DNA of 64,000 nt from Chloroflexota bacterium (GCA_947475545.1 CANJLL010000011.1:1-64000); one strand, 5' to 3'. Positions 1 to 9,571 are shown, numbered from the stretch's first letter. Notes: generated by a model from the letters alone, not told the origin. Program-made: numbers and translations.

Positions 1-237
1 GTCGAAACCACGTCGGCCACCAGCAGCACCATCAACTTCCCCGTGGGTGATGACCGGGCCAACGGGGTCACCGTGGCGCTCGGTGCCGGCGGCACCCTGT
101 CCGCCGTCTTCGGTGCAGCCCCCGGCAAGACCGTCGAGCTCATCTTCGATGTCACCGGCTACTTCGTGCCCTCAGGCGGTGCTGCCCCCACGCCCGCCTA
201 CACCTGGGCCCAGGTCCGCCTGGTCGCCCACGACTGA
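1..237 (+). CDS. C-terminal fragment of a secreted/adhesin-like protein (5' truncated by window edge)
   Basis: Frame 1 open from base 1 to TGA at 237; ends with VELIFDVTGYFVPSGG, a motif typical of beta-rich secreted proteins. Confidence 0.6.
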   Translation, partial: VETTSATSSTINFPVGDDRANGVTVALGAGGTLSAVFGAAPGKTVELIFDVTGYFVPSGGAAPTPAYTWAQVRLVAHD

Positions 238-945
238 GGCCGTTCGGGCCAGCGGCCTCGCGAACGTATAGACCCCCACCTCCTTGGACGCCGCGCTCTC
301 CAGCTCCCGGCTGGTGGTGACGCGGTACGTGGCCACGCGCTCCAAACCCACCGGCAGGTAGGCGCGTCCCGGATCCCCCATCAGGACCCGTGTCCCCGAG
401 GCCGCCGCCGCGGCCAGCCACGGCAGCAGGAGAGCCGCCATACCGGGCTGGTAGCAGACGTCCCCTGCGAGGATCACGTCCACATCCGGCGGACGGTCAC
501 CGCTCATGTCTCGACCCACGAACCCGACGTCGAGTCGGTTCTCGCGGGCATTGAGCCAGACTGCCGCCCCGGCCAGCGGGTCGATGTCGTTGGCCACAAC
601 GCGCAGGGCGCCCTCCCGCGCGGCGACGAACCCGCACAGCCCGCTCCCGGCCGCCAGGTCGAGCACCCGCAATCCGGCTACCTCGGCGGGCCGCTCGGTG
701 AGGTGGCGAGCGACGGCCAGCCCACCCGCCCACGGGAACGCCCAGTAGGGCAGGTCCGGATCCGCCATGCCCAACTCCGCTCCCGCCAGGGCACACAGGG
801 CCATCACGTCGCTGCCCATGTGGAGGCGGAGCCCAGGAACGTCCGGGACGACTTGCAGGCGCGTGTGCTTGCGAACGAATGCGCGCAGCCGGGCCGACGA
901 CAGCGATGTCACGCCGCCAAGCGTACCGGTCCCGTCTTCGGTCAT
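172..945 (-). CDS. class I SAM-dependent methyltransferase (ETFB lysine methyltransferase-like)
   Basis: LRVLDLAAGSGLCGFVAAREGALRVVANDIDPLA and DVILAGDVCYQPGMA motifs; start set at internal ATG (MTEDGTGTLGG). Confidence 0.8.
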   Translation of the reverse strand: MTEDGTGTLGGVTSLSSARLRAFVRKHTRLQVVPDVPGLRLHMGSDVMALCALAGAELGMADPDLPYWAFPWAGGLAVARHLTERPAEVAGLRVLDLAAGSGLCGFVAAREGALRVVANDIDPLAGAAVWLNARENRLDVGFVGRDMSGDRPPDVDVILAGDVCYQPGMAALLLPWLAAAAASGTRVLMGDPGRAYLPVGLERVATYRVTTSRELESAASKEVGVYTFARPLARTASVVGDQADLGPGVGGRGGSTA

Positions 946-1014
946 GCTCTGCACGCACCGGCCCGGGCAAGCGAGATGCCAGGCATCGCCCGCCGGAGGC
1001 AGACCGGGAGCGTC

Positions 1015-1806
1015 ATGATCGGCCTGGGGACCCTCATCAACGTCGTCGCGATCGTGTTGGGCTCGTCGCTGGGCGTGGCGTTCGGCCATCGGCTCCCCGA
1101 GCGGACCACCCGGACCGTGACCGACGCGCTGGGCATGGTCTCGCTGGTGATCGGCGCGATGAACATCGTCGCCCTTCGCGACCCGGACTATGTCGCGGTC
1201 GCAGGCAGCGGGACGCTCCTGATCATGCTGGCCGCCCTGATCCTGGGGGGCACGGCCGGCTCGCTCTTGCGGATCGAGGATCGCCTGGAGTCCTTTGGTG
1301 GCTGGCTCCAGCGGCGGTTCGCCGGCAAGCCGGTTCCCGCCAGCGCCGAGGGTGAAGCCGGCGAACCGCCTACGCCGAGTGCGACCGCCGCTGCCCGCGC
1401 CCGGTTCATCGAGGGGTTCGTGGACGCATCGCTGATCTTCTGCATTGGTCCGCTCGCGGTGCTCGGATCGCTGAGCGACGGCCTGGGCCGGAGCATCGAC
1501 CAGCTGGTCCTCAAGTCGACGATGGACGGCTTCTTCTCGATCGCATTCGCCTCCACGCTGGGTTGGGGCGTGGCCGCGTCGGCGATCGCCGTGGGCGCCT
1601 ACCAGGGCGCACTGACGCTCCTGGCGGTCGCGCTGGGCGGCCTGCTGCCGGCCGCGGTCACGGCCTCCATGACGGCCACGGGGGGGATCCTGCTCCTGGG
1701 TGTCGGCCTCCGCCTGCTCCATATCCGCCAGGTCCCGGTGGGCGACCTGATGCCCGCGATCCTGCTGGCGCCGATCATCACCGCCGTGGTGATGCACTTC
1801 TCGTAG
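1015..1806 (+). CDS. DUF554 family membrane protein
   Basis: MIGLGTLINVVAIVLGSSLG...IEGFVDASLIFCIGPLAVLGS...KSTMDGFFSIAFASTLGWGV, hallmark DUF554 sequence. Confidence 0.9.
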   Translation: MIGLGTLINVVAIVLGSSLGVAFGHRLPERTTRTVTDALGMVSLVIGAMNIVALRDPDYVAVAGSGTLLIMLAALILGGTAGSLLRIEDRLESFGGWLQRRFAGKPVPASAEGEAGEPPTPSATAAARARFIEGFVDASLIFCIGPLAVLGSLSDGLGRSIDQLVLKSTMDGFFSIAFASTLGWGVAASAIAVGAYQGALTLLAVALGGLLPAAVTASMTATGGILLLGVGLRLLHIRQVPVGDLMPAILLAPIITAVVMHFS

Positions 1807-1907
1807 GAGCCGACGCCTGAGGCCGGGAACCGAACCGTCGGCGTGGGCGTCCACCGCCCAGCGAACCCAGCAGGCCCTTGGGCCGATCCCAGCACCGGAG
1901 GCCACGC

Positions 1908-3023
1908 ATGCTCCGCCAGGCCCTCAGCCTTGCCCTCGCCGCCGTCCTGCTCCTCCCGGCGGCCGGCCTGGCCGCCGATCCGGTCGCCCCGCCGATCGCG
2001 CCAGCGGCGCCCGGCCACTACTACGTTGTCGAAGGCGTCGAGCGCGGCGCCAACACCATCAAGGTCCAGGGCAAGCTCTGGATCGAGGGCGACCGGCTTG
2101 GGGTCTCGGTGGGCTGCAACACGATCGGTGCGGCGATCGCGTTCGACGGCAAGATCCTCCGGATCACGGGCCCGCTGACAACAACCGAGATGGGCTGCCC
2201 CGCGGATCTCGCCGCCGCAGAGTCCGGCCTGATCGCCGCGCTTGGCGGCGGGCCCTTCAGCGTTGACGGCTCGGCGTTCAGCGGGAAAGACGTCCGGATC
2301 CTGGCCGCCGCGATGGGCACCAGGACGGGGCCGATCATGCCGCCCGACGGCGGCGTCATCGTGTACCCGGGCATCCCCTTCGACCCGCTCCTGTGCAAGG
2401 ACCTGGTCACGCCAGAGGAGTGGTCCGCTCTATTTGGCGCCGAGGGAGCTTCAGACGGCTCAACCGGCGCCGCGCCAGGGTCGGCCCCGGGCTTCGATCC
2501 GGGTGCCACGCCGGGTTCTCAGCCAGGCGCGGCCGCAGGATCCGGCAGCGGGTCAAGCAGCGGGTCCGCCGGGTCCGCCGGGTCCGCCGGCTCGGGCGCC
2601 ACGACCATCACCAACCCTGCGCCAGGCCGGGTCGCGCCAGCGACGCCCTTCGGACCGGCGGGAACACCCGGCGTGGTCGAGCCCTTCCCGCGCCCGGGCG
2701 TCGTCCCGCCCGCCGTCAGCCTTCCGCTCCCGTCAGTCCCCGCCGGAAAGGGCGCTCCGGTGGTCGGGCCGGGGCCGGCGGCGACGCCCAGCGCCGAGCT
2801 CTGCCGCGAACTGCTCACCCGCGTGCAGGCGCTGGCCACCGACATGATGGGGCTGCCCAAGGCAGCCGGCGGTGCGACGAACGAGCTGGCGGTCGCGCGG
2901 GATGCGGCCTCCATCACGCGTGTGTCCGGCGAGGCGTCGTTCGCGCTGATCCTGGCGCTGGGGCTGCTGCTGATCGGCTGGATCCGCTCCGTCGCAGGCC
3001 GGCCATCGCCGGGCAGCGACTGA
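1908..3023 (+). CDS. META-domain (HslJ-like) secreted protein with Gly/Ser/Pro-rich region and C-terminal TM segment
   Basis: Signal peptide MLRQALSLALAAVLLLPAAGLAA; WIEGDRLGVSVGCNTIGAAIAFDGKILRITGPLTTTEMGCP resembles META domain; low-complexity linker; hydrophobic C-terminus. Confidence 0.7.
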   Translation: MLRQALSLALAAVLLLPAAGLAADPVAPPIAPAAPGHYYVVEGVERGANTIKVQGKLWIEGDRLGVSVGCNTIGAAIAFDGKILRITGPLTTTEMGCPADLAAAESGLIAALGGGPFSVDGSAFSGKDVRILAAAMGTRTGPIMPPDGGVIVYPGIPFDPLLCKDLVTPEEWSALFGAEGASDGSTGAAPGSAPGFDPGATPGSQPGAAAGSGSGSSSGSAGSAGSAGSGATTITNPAPGRVAPATPFGPAGTPGVVEPFPRPGVVPPAVSLPLPSVPAGKGAPVVGPGPAATPSAELCRELLTRVQALATDMMGLPKAAGGATNELAVARDAASITRVSGEASFALILALGLLLIGWIRSVAGRPSPGSD

Positions 3024-3031
3024 GGAGTGCC

Positions 3032-3862
3032 TCAGCGGACGGTCACGTCCGCCGCCGTCGCCCTGAGCAATCGCGCCACGTCCGCGGGCAGTCCCCCCTC
3101 GTCGCGGACCTCGCGCGGGTCTGCTCCCAGGATGGCGGCGTACAACACGCACGCCGCCAGGTAGGTGCCGGCCGCGCTGGGGTGCGAGCCGTCCGGGCCC
3201 CACAGCCCGACCTCGGGATGGGCCGCGACCACGGACGCCCAGGCCCTGCCGACGGGGGCGACCGGGACGCCCAGCCGCAGGCCCATCTGCTCGTACCCGT
3301 CGATGAGTGCGGCCTGCATCGACCCGTAGTCCAGCCGCAGGTCCGCCCACCCGTCGCGGTGGCCCCACGTCTCGAACAGGATCGGCTGGGCGCCCATCGC
3401 GCGTGCCAGGTCCATCAGCGTCGCGGCCGCCGGCGCCATCCGGGTCTGTCGTGCCCGGACCGACGCCGGGATCTGGCTCTGCTCCTGGAGGACCACCGCG
3501 TCCCAGTGCGACCCGCCCAGCGCGTCGAGCGACCCGCGATCCGCCGCGTGACCGGCGAAGGTCTGGCCCCCGGGCGCCACCGACACCGTCTCCACCTGGC
3601 GACCCGCGGACGCCGCGAGCCGGCGTACCACCGCGGGCAGGTCGTTGGTCGCCGTGTAGCTGTTGCCGAGGAAGAGGATCCGGGCGCAGGCGCCCGAGGC
3701 CCCGTCGGGCGGGCACGTGGTGGGCGCCAGCAACGGCATGACATGCGCGGCGACTGCGGCAAGCGCCAGCACGGCGACGAGCGCCAGGCCAGCCGCGAGG
3801 GCGGTCCAGCGCCCTCCCGCCCGACCGCGAGTGCCTGACCGCTCACCAAACGCCGACCCCAT
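3032..3862 (-). CDS. SGNH/GDSL hydrolase, DUF4886-like, membrane anchored
   Basis: ILFLGNSYTATNDLPAVV block, GSHPSAAGTYLAACVLYAAIL block, N-terminal TM. Confidence 0.75.
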   Translation of the reverse strand: MGSAFGERSGTRGRAGGRWTALAAGLALVAVLALAAVAAHVMPLLAPTTCPPDGASGACARILFLGNSYTATNDLPAVVRRLAASAGRQVETVSVAPGGQTFAGHAADRGSLDALGGSHWDAVVLQEQSQIPASVRARQTRMAPAAATLMDLARAMGAQPILFETWGHRDGWADLRLDYGSMQAALIDGYEQMGLRLGVPVAPVGRAWASVVAAHPEVGLWGPDGSHPSAAGTYLAACVLYAAILGADPREVRDEGGLPADVARLLRATAADVTVR

Positions 3863-3960
3863 CGCCGCGCTCCCGTGGATCCGGACGGTCCGGGGCGTCC
3901 GTCCGTCGCTATGATCGCCCGCCTTGGCCCGTGCGATTGCAGGCCCGATTGCAGGACTGC

Positions 3961-5334
3961 CTAGGGGGCGTCCGGAATCGTGGTCACGATCGCGCCCTGC
4001 CAGATGCTGGTTGATGGCGCGATGGTCTCCCAGTACGGGAGCATGACCTTGCGCATCGTCTCGATGGAGTACCACTGGTCGGGCGGCGGATCGTAGAAGC
4101 CCTTCTTGAGGACCTGGCGCGGGTAGAGCGGCCCCTCCACATAGACGCCGGTCAGCTGCCAGTTATCGCTGACGAGCGGGTCGACGGTGGCCGTGAAGCC
4201 GCTCATCACCCAGGCGTGCGAGCCCCAGTTGACGAAGAGGGCGGCGGGACGCTTGAGCGTTCGGATGGCCAGGGCGGCCTCCCGGAGCGCGTCATCGCTG
4301 GACCGGTTCTTGCTCCACCGGTACGACCCTGCCCCGAAGGCCGACAGCGCCGCGACCATGCCCTGGGGATCCGACCCCGCGATCGATGACGAGAAGCGAT
4401 CGCGGGCGTGCTCGAAGCCGATGATGGCCAGCTGGCCCGCGTAGCTGGCGTCCTGCTGGCCCTGGACCATGTTGGCCATCATCTGCACGGACGCCGCCGT
4501 GCACCAGGTCCATGTCTGCTGCGGGGAGTAGACGCCGTCGCGATACAGGTCGAAGCGAAAGAACGGTTCGGGCGGCGCGGCAACCCAGAGCGGCGGCGAC
4601 ACCTGGTCGTGGGTCTCGGACTCAGCCAGGACCATGTGGACCGTGTAGCGGTAGCAGCGTCCGGCGCTCAGCCTGCCCGTGGCGGCCACGTGGTCCACCG
4701 GCGCGGGCATCGCCGAGACGCGCACGAATGCGGCGCACGCGCCCCCCACGAACGGCGCCTCCTCGGTGATCAGCGTCCTTGACGCGAGGGCGGTCCCCGC
4801 CGGGCCTTCTGCCCAGGTGACCAGGACCGGCTGGTCAAATGGCACCGGGTCCTCCGGGATGCCGCTGAACGTGACGAGCGGCCAGGGCACAACGCTCCAG
4901 GTCGTCGCATGAAAGCTCGCCACGGCGACCCGGCCCTGGTCATCGGCCGCGCGGGCCCCCCCAGGGGCGTGGCCTCCGTCGCGCGGCTGGCCGCGATCGG
5001 GGCCGGCCGGGTCCGGGACGAGAGGCGCGGTCTGGGAGTAACTGGCGAGCATCGGTCGGGCCGCCAGCGGGCCAGACCTCGCGGAGACGGGCGATCCGGG
5101 CGCGATCGGCGGAATGGCGCAGTCGCCCGCAACCAGGGCGGCGGCCAGCAGCCCAACGACTCTGAAGCCACGCCAGACACGCACGCGCGCCACCTCCGCG
5201 ACAGTTGGCAGGGTTCCGGGAGGCGCGGCGGATCGTTGTGGCGGCGGCACGGCGGCCTCGAGAGCCGATTTGGGTGCTCCGGCCTGGGGACCGGGGCGTG
5301 CCACCGTCGCGGACCGCCGCGGCCCGGACGTCAC
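3961..5334 (-). CDS. C39-like peptidase domain protein, secreted
   Basis: QQTWTWCTAASVQMMANMV (Cys) and ALFVNWGSHAWVMSGF (His) typical of C39-like papain-fold proteins; GTG start with upstream GGGAGG. Confidence 0.7.
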   Translation of the reverse strand: MTSGPRRSATVARPGPQAGAPKSALEAAVPPPQRSAAPPGTLPTVAEVARVRVWRGFRVVGLLAAALVAGDCAIPPIAPGSPVSARSGPLAARPMLASYSQTAPLVPDPAGPDRGQPRDGGHAPGGARAADDQGRVAVASFHATTWSVVPWPLVTFSGIPEDPVPFDQPVLVTWAEGPAGTALASRTLITEEAPFVGGACAAFVRVSAMPAPVDHVAATGRLSAGRCYRYTVHMVLAESETHDQVSPPLWVAAPPEPFFRFDLYRDGVYSPQQTWTWCTAASVQMMANMVQGQQDASYAGQLAIIGFEHARDRFSSSIAGSDPQGMVAALSAFGAGSYRWSKNRSSDDALREAALAIRTLKRPAALFVNWGSHAWVMSGFTATVDPLVSDNWQLTGVYVEGPLYPRQVLKKGFYDPPPDQWYSIETMRKVMLPYWETIAPSTSIWQGAIVTTIPDAP

Positions 5335-5496
5335 AGAACCTCCCTCGCCGGGACCTCCTCCCCCGAGGCATCCCGACCGGCGCACGATACGGGACCGCGC
5401 TTGCCTCCGCAACGCGAATCCGCCGCGCGCGGACCGCGCTCGACGCGGCCGGGAATGCCGGCCCAGGCGTCTCGCGGTGCAGCCAGGCACCGGCCA

Positions 5497-6387
5497 TTAG
5501 GCGACCGGCCCCCAGGGTGCTCCTGGCGAGACGCGCCGACCACCGGGCGAACGCCGGCGGACCGCGAGGGCCAGCACCGCCGCCAGCACAGACGCCGTCG
5601 CCAGCCGGATCAGCCCGCCCAGCCCGGCGCCGGACAGGTCCGCGTCGATCGACGCGGTCAGGGCTCGCGTGCTGTCCAGGTTGATCGCCTGGACAGCGCC
5701 CTCGGCCTCCAGCAGCCGGGGCACGAAGTCGGTCCCCAGGAGGCCCAGCGCCTGGAGTGGATCACGGGGCGCCGCCACGTGATCTCGCGCGATCCCGACC
5801 AGCTGCGCTGCGGCCTGCTCGTCGGCGAGCTCGCGGTCGATCAGGGCGAGCGCCGCACCGGCCGCGGCGCGATCGGCCTGGGCGACGGCCACGACCGCCG
5901 TCGCCAGTTCGGCCTCCAGCTTGGCCGGCGGCAGGCCGAGCGCCTGCAGGACGGGCCGGGGCGCGGCCACGCGGGCGATTGCGGCGGCCACGGCCGCGGC
6001 AGCCTCCACCTGGTCCCTGGCCGCGGCGGCGGCTCGGCTCAGCGCCGGGGCATCCAGGGCCCCCTCGAAGAGCCCCCTGACGGCCCCCGTTCCCACATCC
6101 GCGTCGGGTAGGAGACGATCCGCCCTGTCCACGTCGGCGATCAGGTCGAGTGCGATCGAGATGGCGGCAGCCGTCCCCGCGCAGCGCTCGGGTCCGCTCG
6201 GCACGGCCACGGCGGCGGACAGCTGCCACGGCGCCGCCGCCACGGCGAGCACGGCCCGCTGGGCCACGATCCACTCCAGCAGCGGGCAGGCTGCCTCGGC
6301 GCCCACGGCGCGTCCGGGTGCCAACAGGATGACGCCGACCAGGGCAAGGGCGGCCACGAGGGAGCGTCCTGCGTCGCGTGCACCCAT
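5497..6387 (-). CDS. hypothetical secreted Ala-rich protein with C-terminal TM
   Basis: Signal peptide MGARDAGRSLVAALALVGVILLAPGRAVGAEA; C-terminal hydrophobic segment followed by RRR. Confidence 0.6.
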   Translation of the reverse strand: MGARDAGRSLVAALALVGVILLAPGRAVGAEAACPLLEWIVAQRAVLAVAAAPWQLSAAVAVPSGPERCAGTAAAISIALDLIADVDRADRLLPDADVGTGAVRGLFEGALDAPALSRAAAAARDQVEAAAAVAAAIARVAAPRPVLQALGLPPAKLEAELATAVVAVAQADRAAAGAALALIDRELADEQAAAQLVGIARDHVAAPRDPLQALGLLGTDFVPRLLEAEGAVQAINLDSTRALTASIDADLSGAGLGGLIRLATASVLAAVLALAVRRRSPGGRRVSPGAPWGPVA

Positions 6388-6498
6388 CGCTGCTCCTCCG
6401 GCCAGGGACTGCTCATCGTGTGCGCGGGGCGCCGCGCACGACCGAGTCTACGGGCTGCCGGTCGGGCACCTCTCGCTCACCGAGCGGAACGGGGCCGC

Positions 6499-7275
6499 CT
6501 AGCAGGTCACCGGGTGGGGCGCCGGGTGGGCCGCCGCGTCATCCACCGTCGACTGGCCGACCAGCGTCGCAACCACCTGCAGCTTTGGGACCGCGGCTCC
6601 CTGGCCCTCGGACGTCTGCAGCCAGAGCGATTCGGGCCCGTCCCAGGCGAAGGCCCCGCTCATGTCGGTGACGTGGCGGCGGACCTCGTCGATCCGGTAG
6701 CTGAATCGAAGGCTGTCACCCGTGTAGACGTCGACCAGCATGCCCAGCATCGCCGCGCCGTCGTTGACGAGCGACATCTTGAGGAGCGGCAGGAAGCTGC
6801 CGGTCTGGGCGTGGGCGTACAGGTAGGTGACGCCGGTCTGGCCGCCGCCGGGCTGGTCCAGCTCGACGATGTACATCGCAACGCCGCACGCGGGATACGG
6901 GGTCGCCTGTCGCATGACGGGCAGGTCGATCCCCAGGGCGCCCACGGCGACCCGTGTCGCGACGCGGTCCGTTGGCACCTTGATCGGCTTGGGCGTCGGG
7001 CCCGACGGCGGGGGTGCGCTGGGGGCCAGCGCCTGGTTGGTGGGGGCATCCGTCACCAGGCCGGCGGGCGGCAGCGTGGGCAGCAACGCGAAGGTGGGGG
7101 CGACGGCGAGGACGGGAGCAACGGTCGGTGCGGCCCTCGGTCCGACGTCTGGCTCGGCTGGGCGCAGCCCGGAGGCGGTCAGGACCGCGGCGGCCAGCAT
7201 GGCCGTGCCGCCGGCCAGGACGACCAGGCGGCGGAGAGTGGTCCGGGGTGGCGTCTGCTCAATCACCAGGTCCAC
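6499..7275 (-). CDS. sortase-like domain protein lacking the canonical catalytic Cys
   Basis: N-terminal TM, VGALGIDLPV..., TYLYAHAQ (His motif), then LWLQTSEG where TLxTC is expected, followed by KLQVVATLVG. Confidence 0.65.
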   Translation of the reverse strand: MDLVIEQTPPRTTLRRLVVLAGGTAMLAAAVLTASGLRPAEPDVGPRAAPTVAPVLAVAPTFALLPTLPPAGLVTDAPTNQALAPSAPPPSGPTPKPIKVPTDRVATRVAVGALGIDLPVMRQATPYPACGVAMYIVELDQPGGGQTGVTYLYAHAQTGSFLPLLKMSLVNDGAAMLGMLVDVYTGDSLRFSYRIDEVRRHVTDMSGAFAWDGPESLWLQTSEGQGAAVPKLQVVATLVGQSTVDDAAAHPAPHPVTC

Positions 7276-7406
7276 GATCGTACCTCAGGCCCACCCGGTG
7301 ACCCGCCGCGCTGGGGCCCGGCAAGCCCGCACGTGGTGCGTCTCGGCCCCGGATTCCGGCGGCAGCGGCGCGTGGCGACCCGGCCGGGGCTGGCTACCAT
7401 GCGGAG

Positions 7407-8105
7407 ATGGACTCGTCACTGGTTGCGTTCACCGGGGTGGCCGCCCTGATGACGATCTCGCCCGGCCCGGACATGGCGTTGATGCTCAGGAACGTGCTGC
7501 GAGCCGGCCGGCCCGTGGTGCTGCCGACCACCCTCGGGATCGTCTCAGGCCTCGCGGTCTGGGCGGTCGCTTCCGCGGTGGGGATCTCCACGCTCGTCGC
7601 GGCTTCCGCCGAGGCATACGCGTCGCTCCGGCTCATTGGCGGTGCCTACCTGGCCATCCTGGGGCTCACGGCGCTCCGACACGCCGTCCGGTCACACGAT
7701 GGACGGCGCGGCGGGTCGCCGGAACGCTCGCCGGGCGGGTCCGCGTCCGGGTCGCCGGGTGGGTCCGCGTCCGCCGGGGCCTCGACCCCGACCTCGCCCG
7801 GCGGGTTGACCGGCGCGGGGGCGTTCCGGATGGGCCTGGTCACCAACGTGACCAACCCCAAGGTCGGCGTGTTCTACGCGACGCTCCTGCCCCAGTTCAT
7901 CCCGGCGGGGGCGCCCGTGCTGGGAACGTCGCTCCTGCTGGCGGGCATCCACGCCGTGCTGGGCATCGCGTGGCTGGTGTCCTACGGGACCGCGCTCAGC
8001 AGGCTGGGCACGGTCCTCGACCACGGCCGCGCCCGGCGCATCCTGGAAGGGACGACCGGGATCGTGCTGATCGCACTGGGGGCCCGAGTCGCGATTGCGG
8101 CGTGA
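7407..8105 (+). CDS. LysE family translocator
   Basis: MTISPGPDMALMLRNVLRAG...GIVSGLAVW...LIGGAYLAILG...NPKVGVFYATLLPQF. Confidence 0.88.
   Translation: MDSSLVAFTGVAALMTISPGPDMALMLRNVLRAGRPVVLPTTLGIVSGLAVWAVASAVGISTLVAASAEAYASLRLIGGAYLAILGLTALRHAVRSHDGRRGGSPERSPGGSASGSPGGSASAGASTPTSPGGLTGAGAFRMGLVTNVTNPKVGVFYATLLPQFIPAGAPVLGTSLLLAGIHAVLGIAWLVSYGTALSRLGTVLDHGRARRILEGTTGIVLIALGARVAIAA
7729..7776 (+). repeat. 24-bp tandem repeat x2 in the LysE cytoplasmic linker
   Basis: tcgccgggcgggtccgcgtccggg / tcgccgggtgggtccgcgtccgcc. Confidence 0.8.
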
Positions 8106-8135
8106 CCGGCCCCCGGGGGGCGTCCCCCCCCCGAC

Positions 8136-8639
8136 TCAGCCCTTGAGGTGAAGGATGTGCCGCCAGGTGCCGTCGGCGTTGTGGGTGCTCTCGCACCAGC
8201 CCGACACGCCCGCGTAGGCGCCCGAACCCCCGACGATCGGACGGATCGTCGTGGTGCCTTCCGCGATCGTCGAGCCGGCCGACGGATAGACGCTGGCGCC
8301 CAGGACCGTCACCTGGTCCTCGCCCGTGCCGAAGGTGAAGATCAGCTGCCCGGTCCGGATCTCCGTCCCCTTCTGGGGCACGTCGATGCCCGTGGTCGAC
8401 AGGATCGCCTCGATGCGGCCCACGCCCCCGTCGCCGCCGACGACGATCGAGAAGTAGCGCTGATCGCCCACCGACGTGCCGGTCGGGGCCGCGTCGACGA
8501 GCGTCGCGGTCACGGCGGCGTGGGTCACGGTGACGGTCCGCTCACGTGGCCCGGCCGCGGTGCAGGCGGCGAGGGCCAGGACGAGAACGCCGGCGAGGGC
8601 GAGGCGGAGAGTGCTGGACACGAATCTGGTCCTTTCCAT
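8136..8639 (-). CDS. lipoprotein with allene-oxide-cyclase/dirigent-like barrel
   Basis: Lipobox LVLALAAC; GTEIRTGQLIFTFG...GTTTIRPIVGGSGAYAGVSGW pattern of the AOC barrel family. Confidence 0.7.
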   Translation of the reverse strand: MERTRFVSSTLRLALAGVLVLALAACTAAGPRERTVTVTHAAVTATLVDAAPTGTSVGDQRYFSIVVGGDGGVGRIEAILSTTGIDVPQKGTEIRTGQLIFTFGTGEDQVTVLGASVYPSAGSTIAEGTTTIRPIVGGSGAYAGVSGWCESTHNADGTWRHILHLKG

Positions 8640-8690
8640 TGGGAGAGCCTGGGCGGTGGGCCGGCGGGCTCCCGGATCGTGAAGTGGTTG

Positions 8691-9014
8691 TCAAGGCGCG
8701 GAGGGCGGCGGGCGCGCTTCCGTGATTGGGGCGAACTCGCCGTCACGCAGGAGGGTGGTCTCCAGGATCACGACAAGGGTATCGGTCTTGCTGATCCCGA
8801 AATGGACGACCGCTTCGCGTTCGACGATCCACTCGCCGACCACGATGAGGTCCGAGCCGCCTGCCGCGATGATCCGGGTGCCGCCAACGTGCTGGTGGAC
8901 GACTCTCCAGCCGCGACCACAGTGTAGGTGAGCCGTCCCCGCTCGATCAGCCCTATCCGGGTGCCGGGATGGTGACGGGCGCCGCCCCGATCTGGCTATC
9001 CCACCCCGGACCAT
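8691..9014 (-). CDS. hypothetical protein, possibly frameshifted or decayed
   Basis: C-terminal 70 aa (VVHQHVGGTRIIAAGGSDLIVVGEWIVEREAVVHFGISKTDTLVVILETTLLRDG) looks protein-like; N-terminal part does not. Confidence 0.3.
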   Translation of the reverse strand: MVRGGIARSGRRPSPSRHPDRADRAGTAHLHCGRGWRVVHQHVGGTRIIAAGGSDLIVVGEWIVEREAVVHFGISKTDTLVVILETTLLRDGEFAPITEARPPPSAP

Positions 9015-9118
9015 CTGCCCGGATCGACGACATCGGATGGCCCTGCTACCTTGCGCAGCCTGGCCCGGACGAACTCACCGGGGGTCGGATGAGCGACCCG
9101 GGCCCGCGGGAGTGCCTG

Positions 9119-9571
9119 ATGACCGTCTTCGCGTTGAACATCAATGGCCAGGCCGTGACGGTGGACTGCGACGGGACCACCCGCCTGCTCTGGGTCCTGC
9201 GCGACATCCTCGGGATGACCGGGACCAAGTACGGCTGCGGCATCCAGGTCTGCTGGGCCTGCGCCGTGCTGGTCGATGGCCAGGCCGACAAGTCGTGCGG
9301 CCTCGAGATCAAGGAGATGGTCGGCAAGAAGATCGTCACGGTCGAGGGGATCGGGGCCACGCCGCAGGGGGCCAGGCTCCAGCAGGCCTGGATCGACGAG
9401 CAGGTCCCCCAGTGCGGCTATTGCCAGTCGGGGATGCTCTGCCGCGCGACGCAGCTCCTCGCGGAGAAGCCCAAGCCATCTGCGGGCGACGCGGCCGGGA
9501 TGCCGAACATCTGCGTCTGCGGGTCGTATCAGCGGGTGCAGAAGGCTGTCCTTCGCGCCTCCGGCCAGTAG
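9119..9571 (+). CDS. (2Fe-2S)-binding subunit of a molybdenum hydroxylase (isoquinoline 1-oxidoreductase alpha-like)
   Basis: KYGCGIQVCWACAVLVDG and QCGYCQSGMLCRA...NICVCGSYQRVQKAV; alternative start at 9089. Confidence 0.9.
   Translation: MTVFALNINGQAVTVDCDGTTRLLWVLRDILGMTGTKYGCGIQVCWACAVLVDGQADKSCGLEIKEMVGKKIVTVEGIGATPQGARLQQAWIDEQVPQCGYCQSGMLCRATQLLAEKPKPSAGDAAGMPNICVCGSYQRVQKAVLRASGQ

Noticed and set aside
5497-6387. Sortase substrate candidate next to the sortase-like gene
   Set aside because: Has a C-terminal TM plus RRR tail but no LPXTG-like motif before it.
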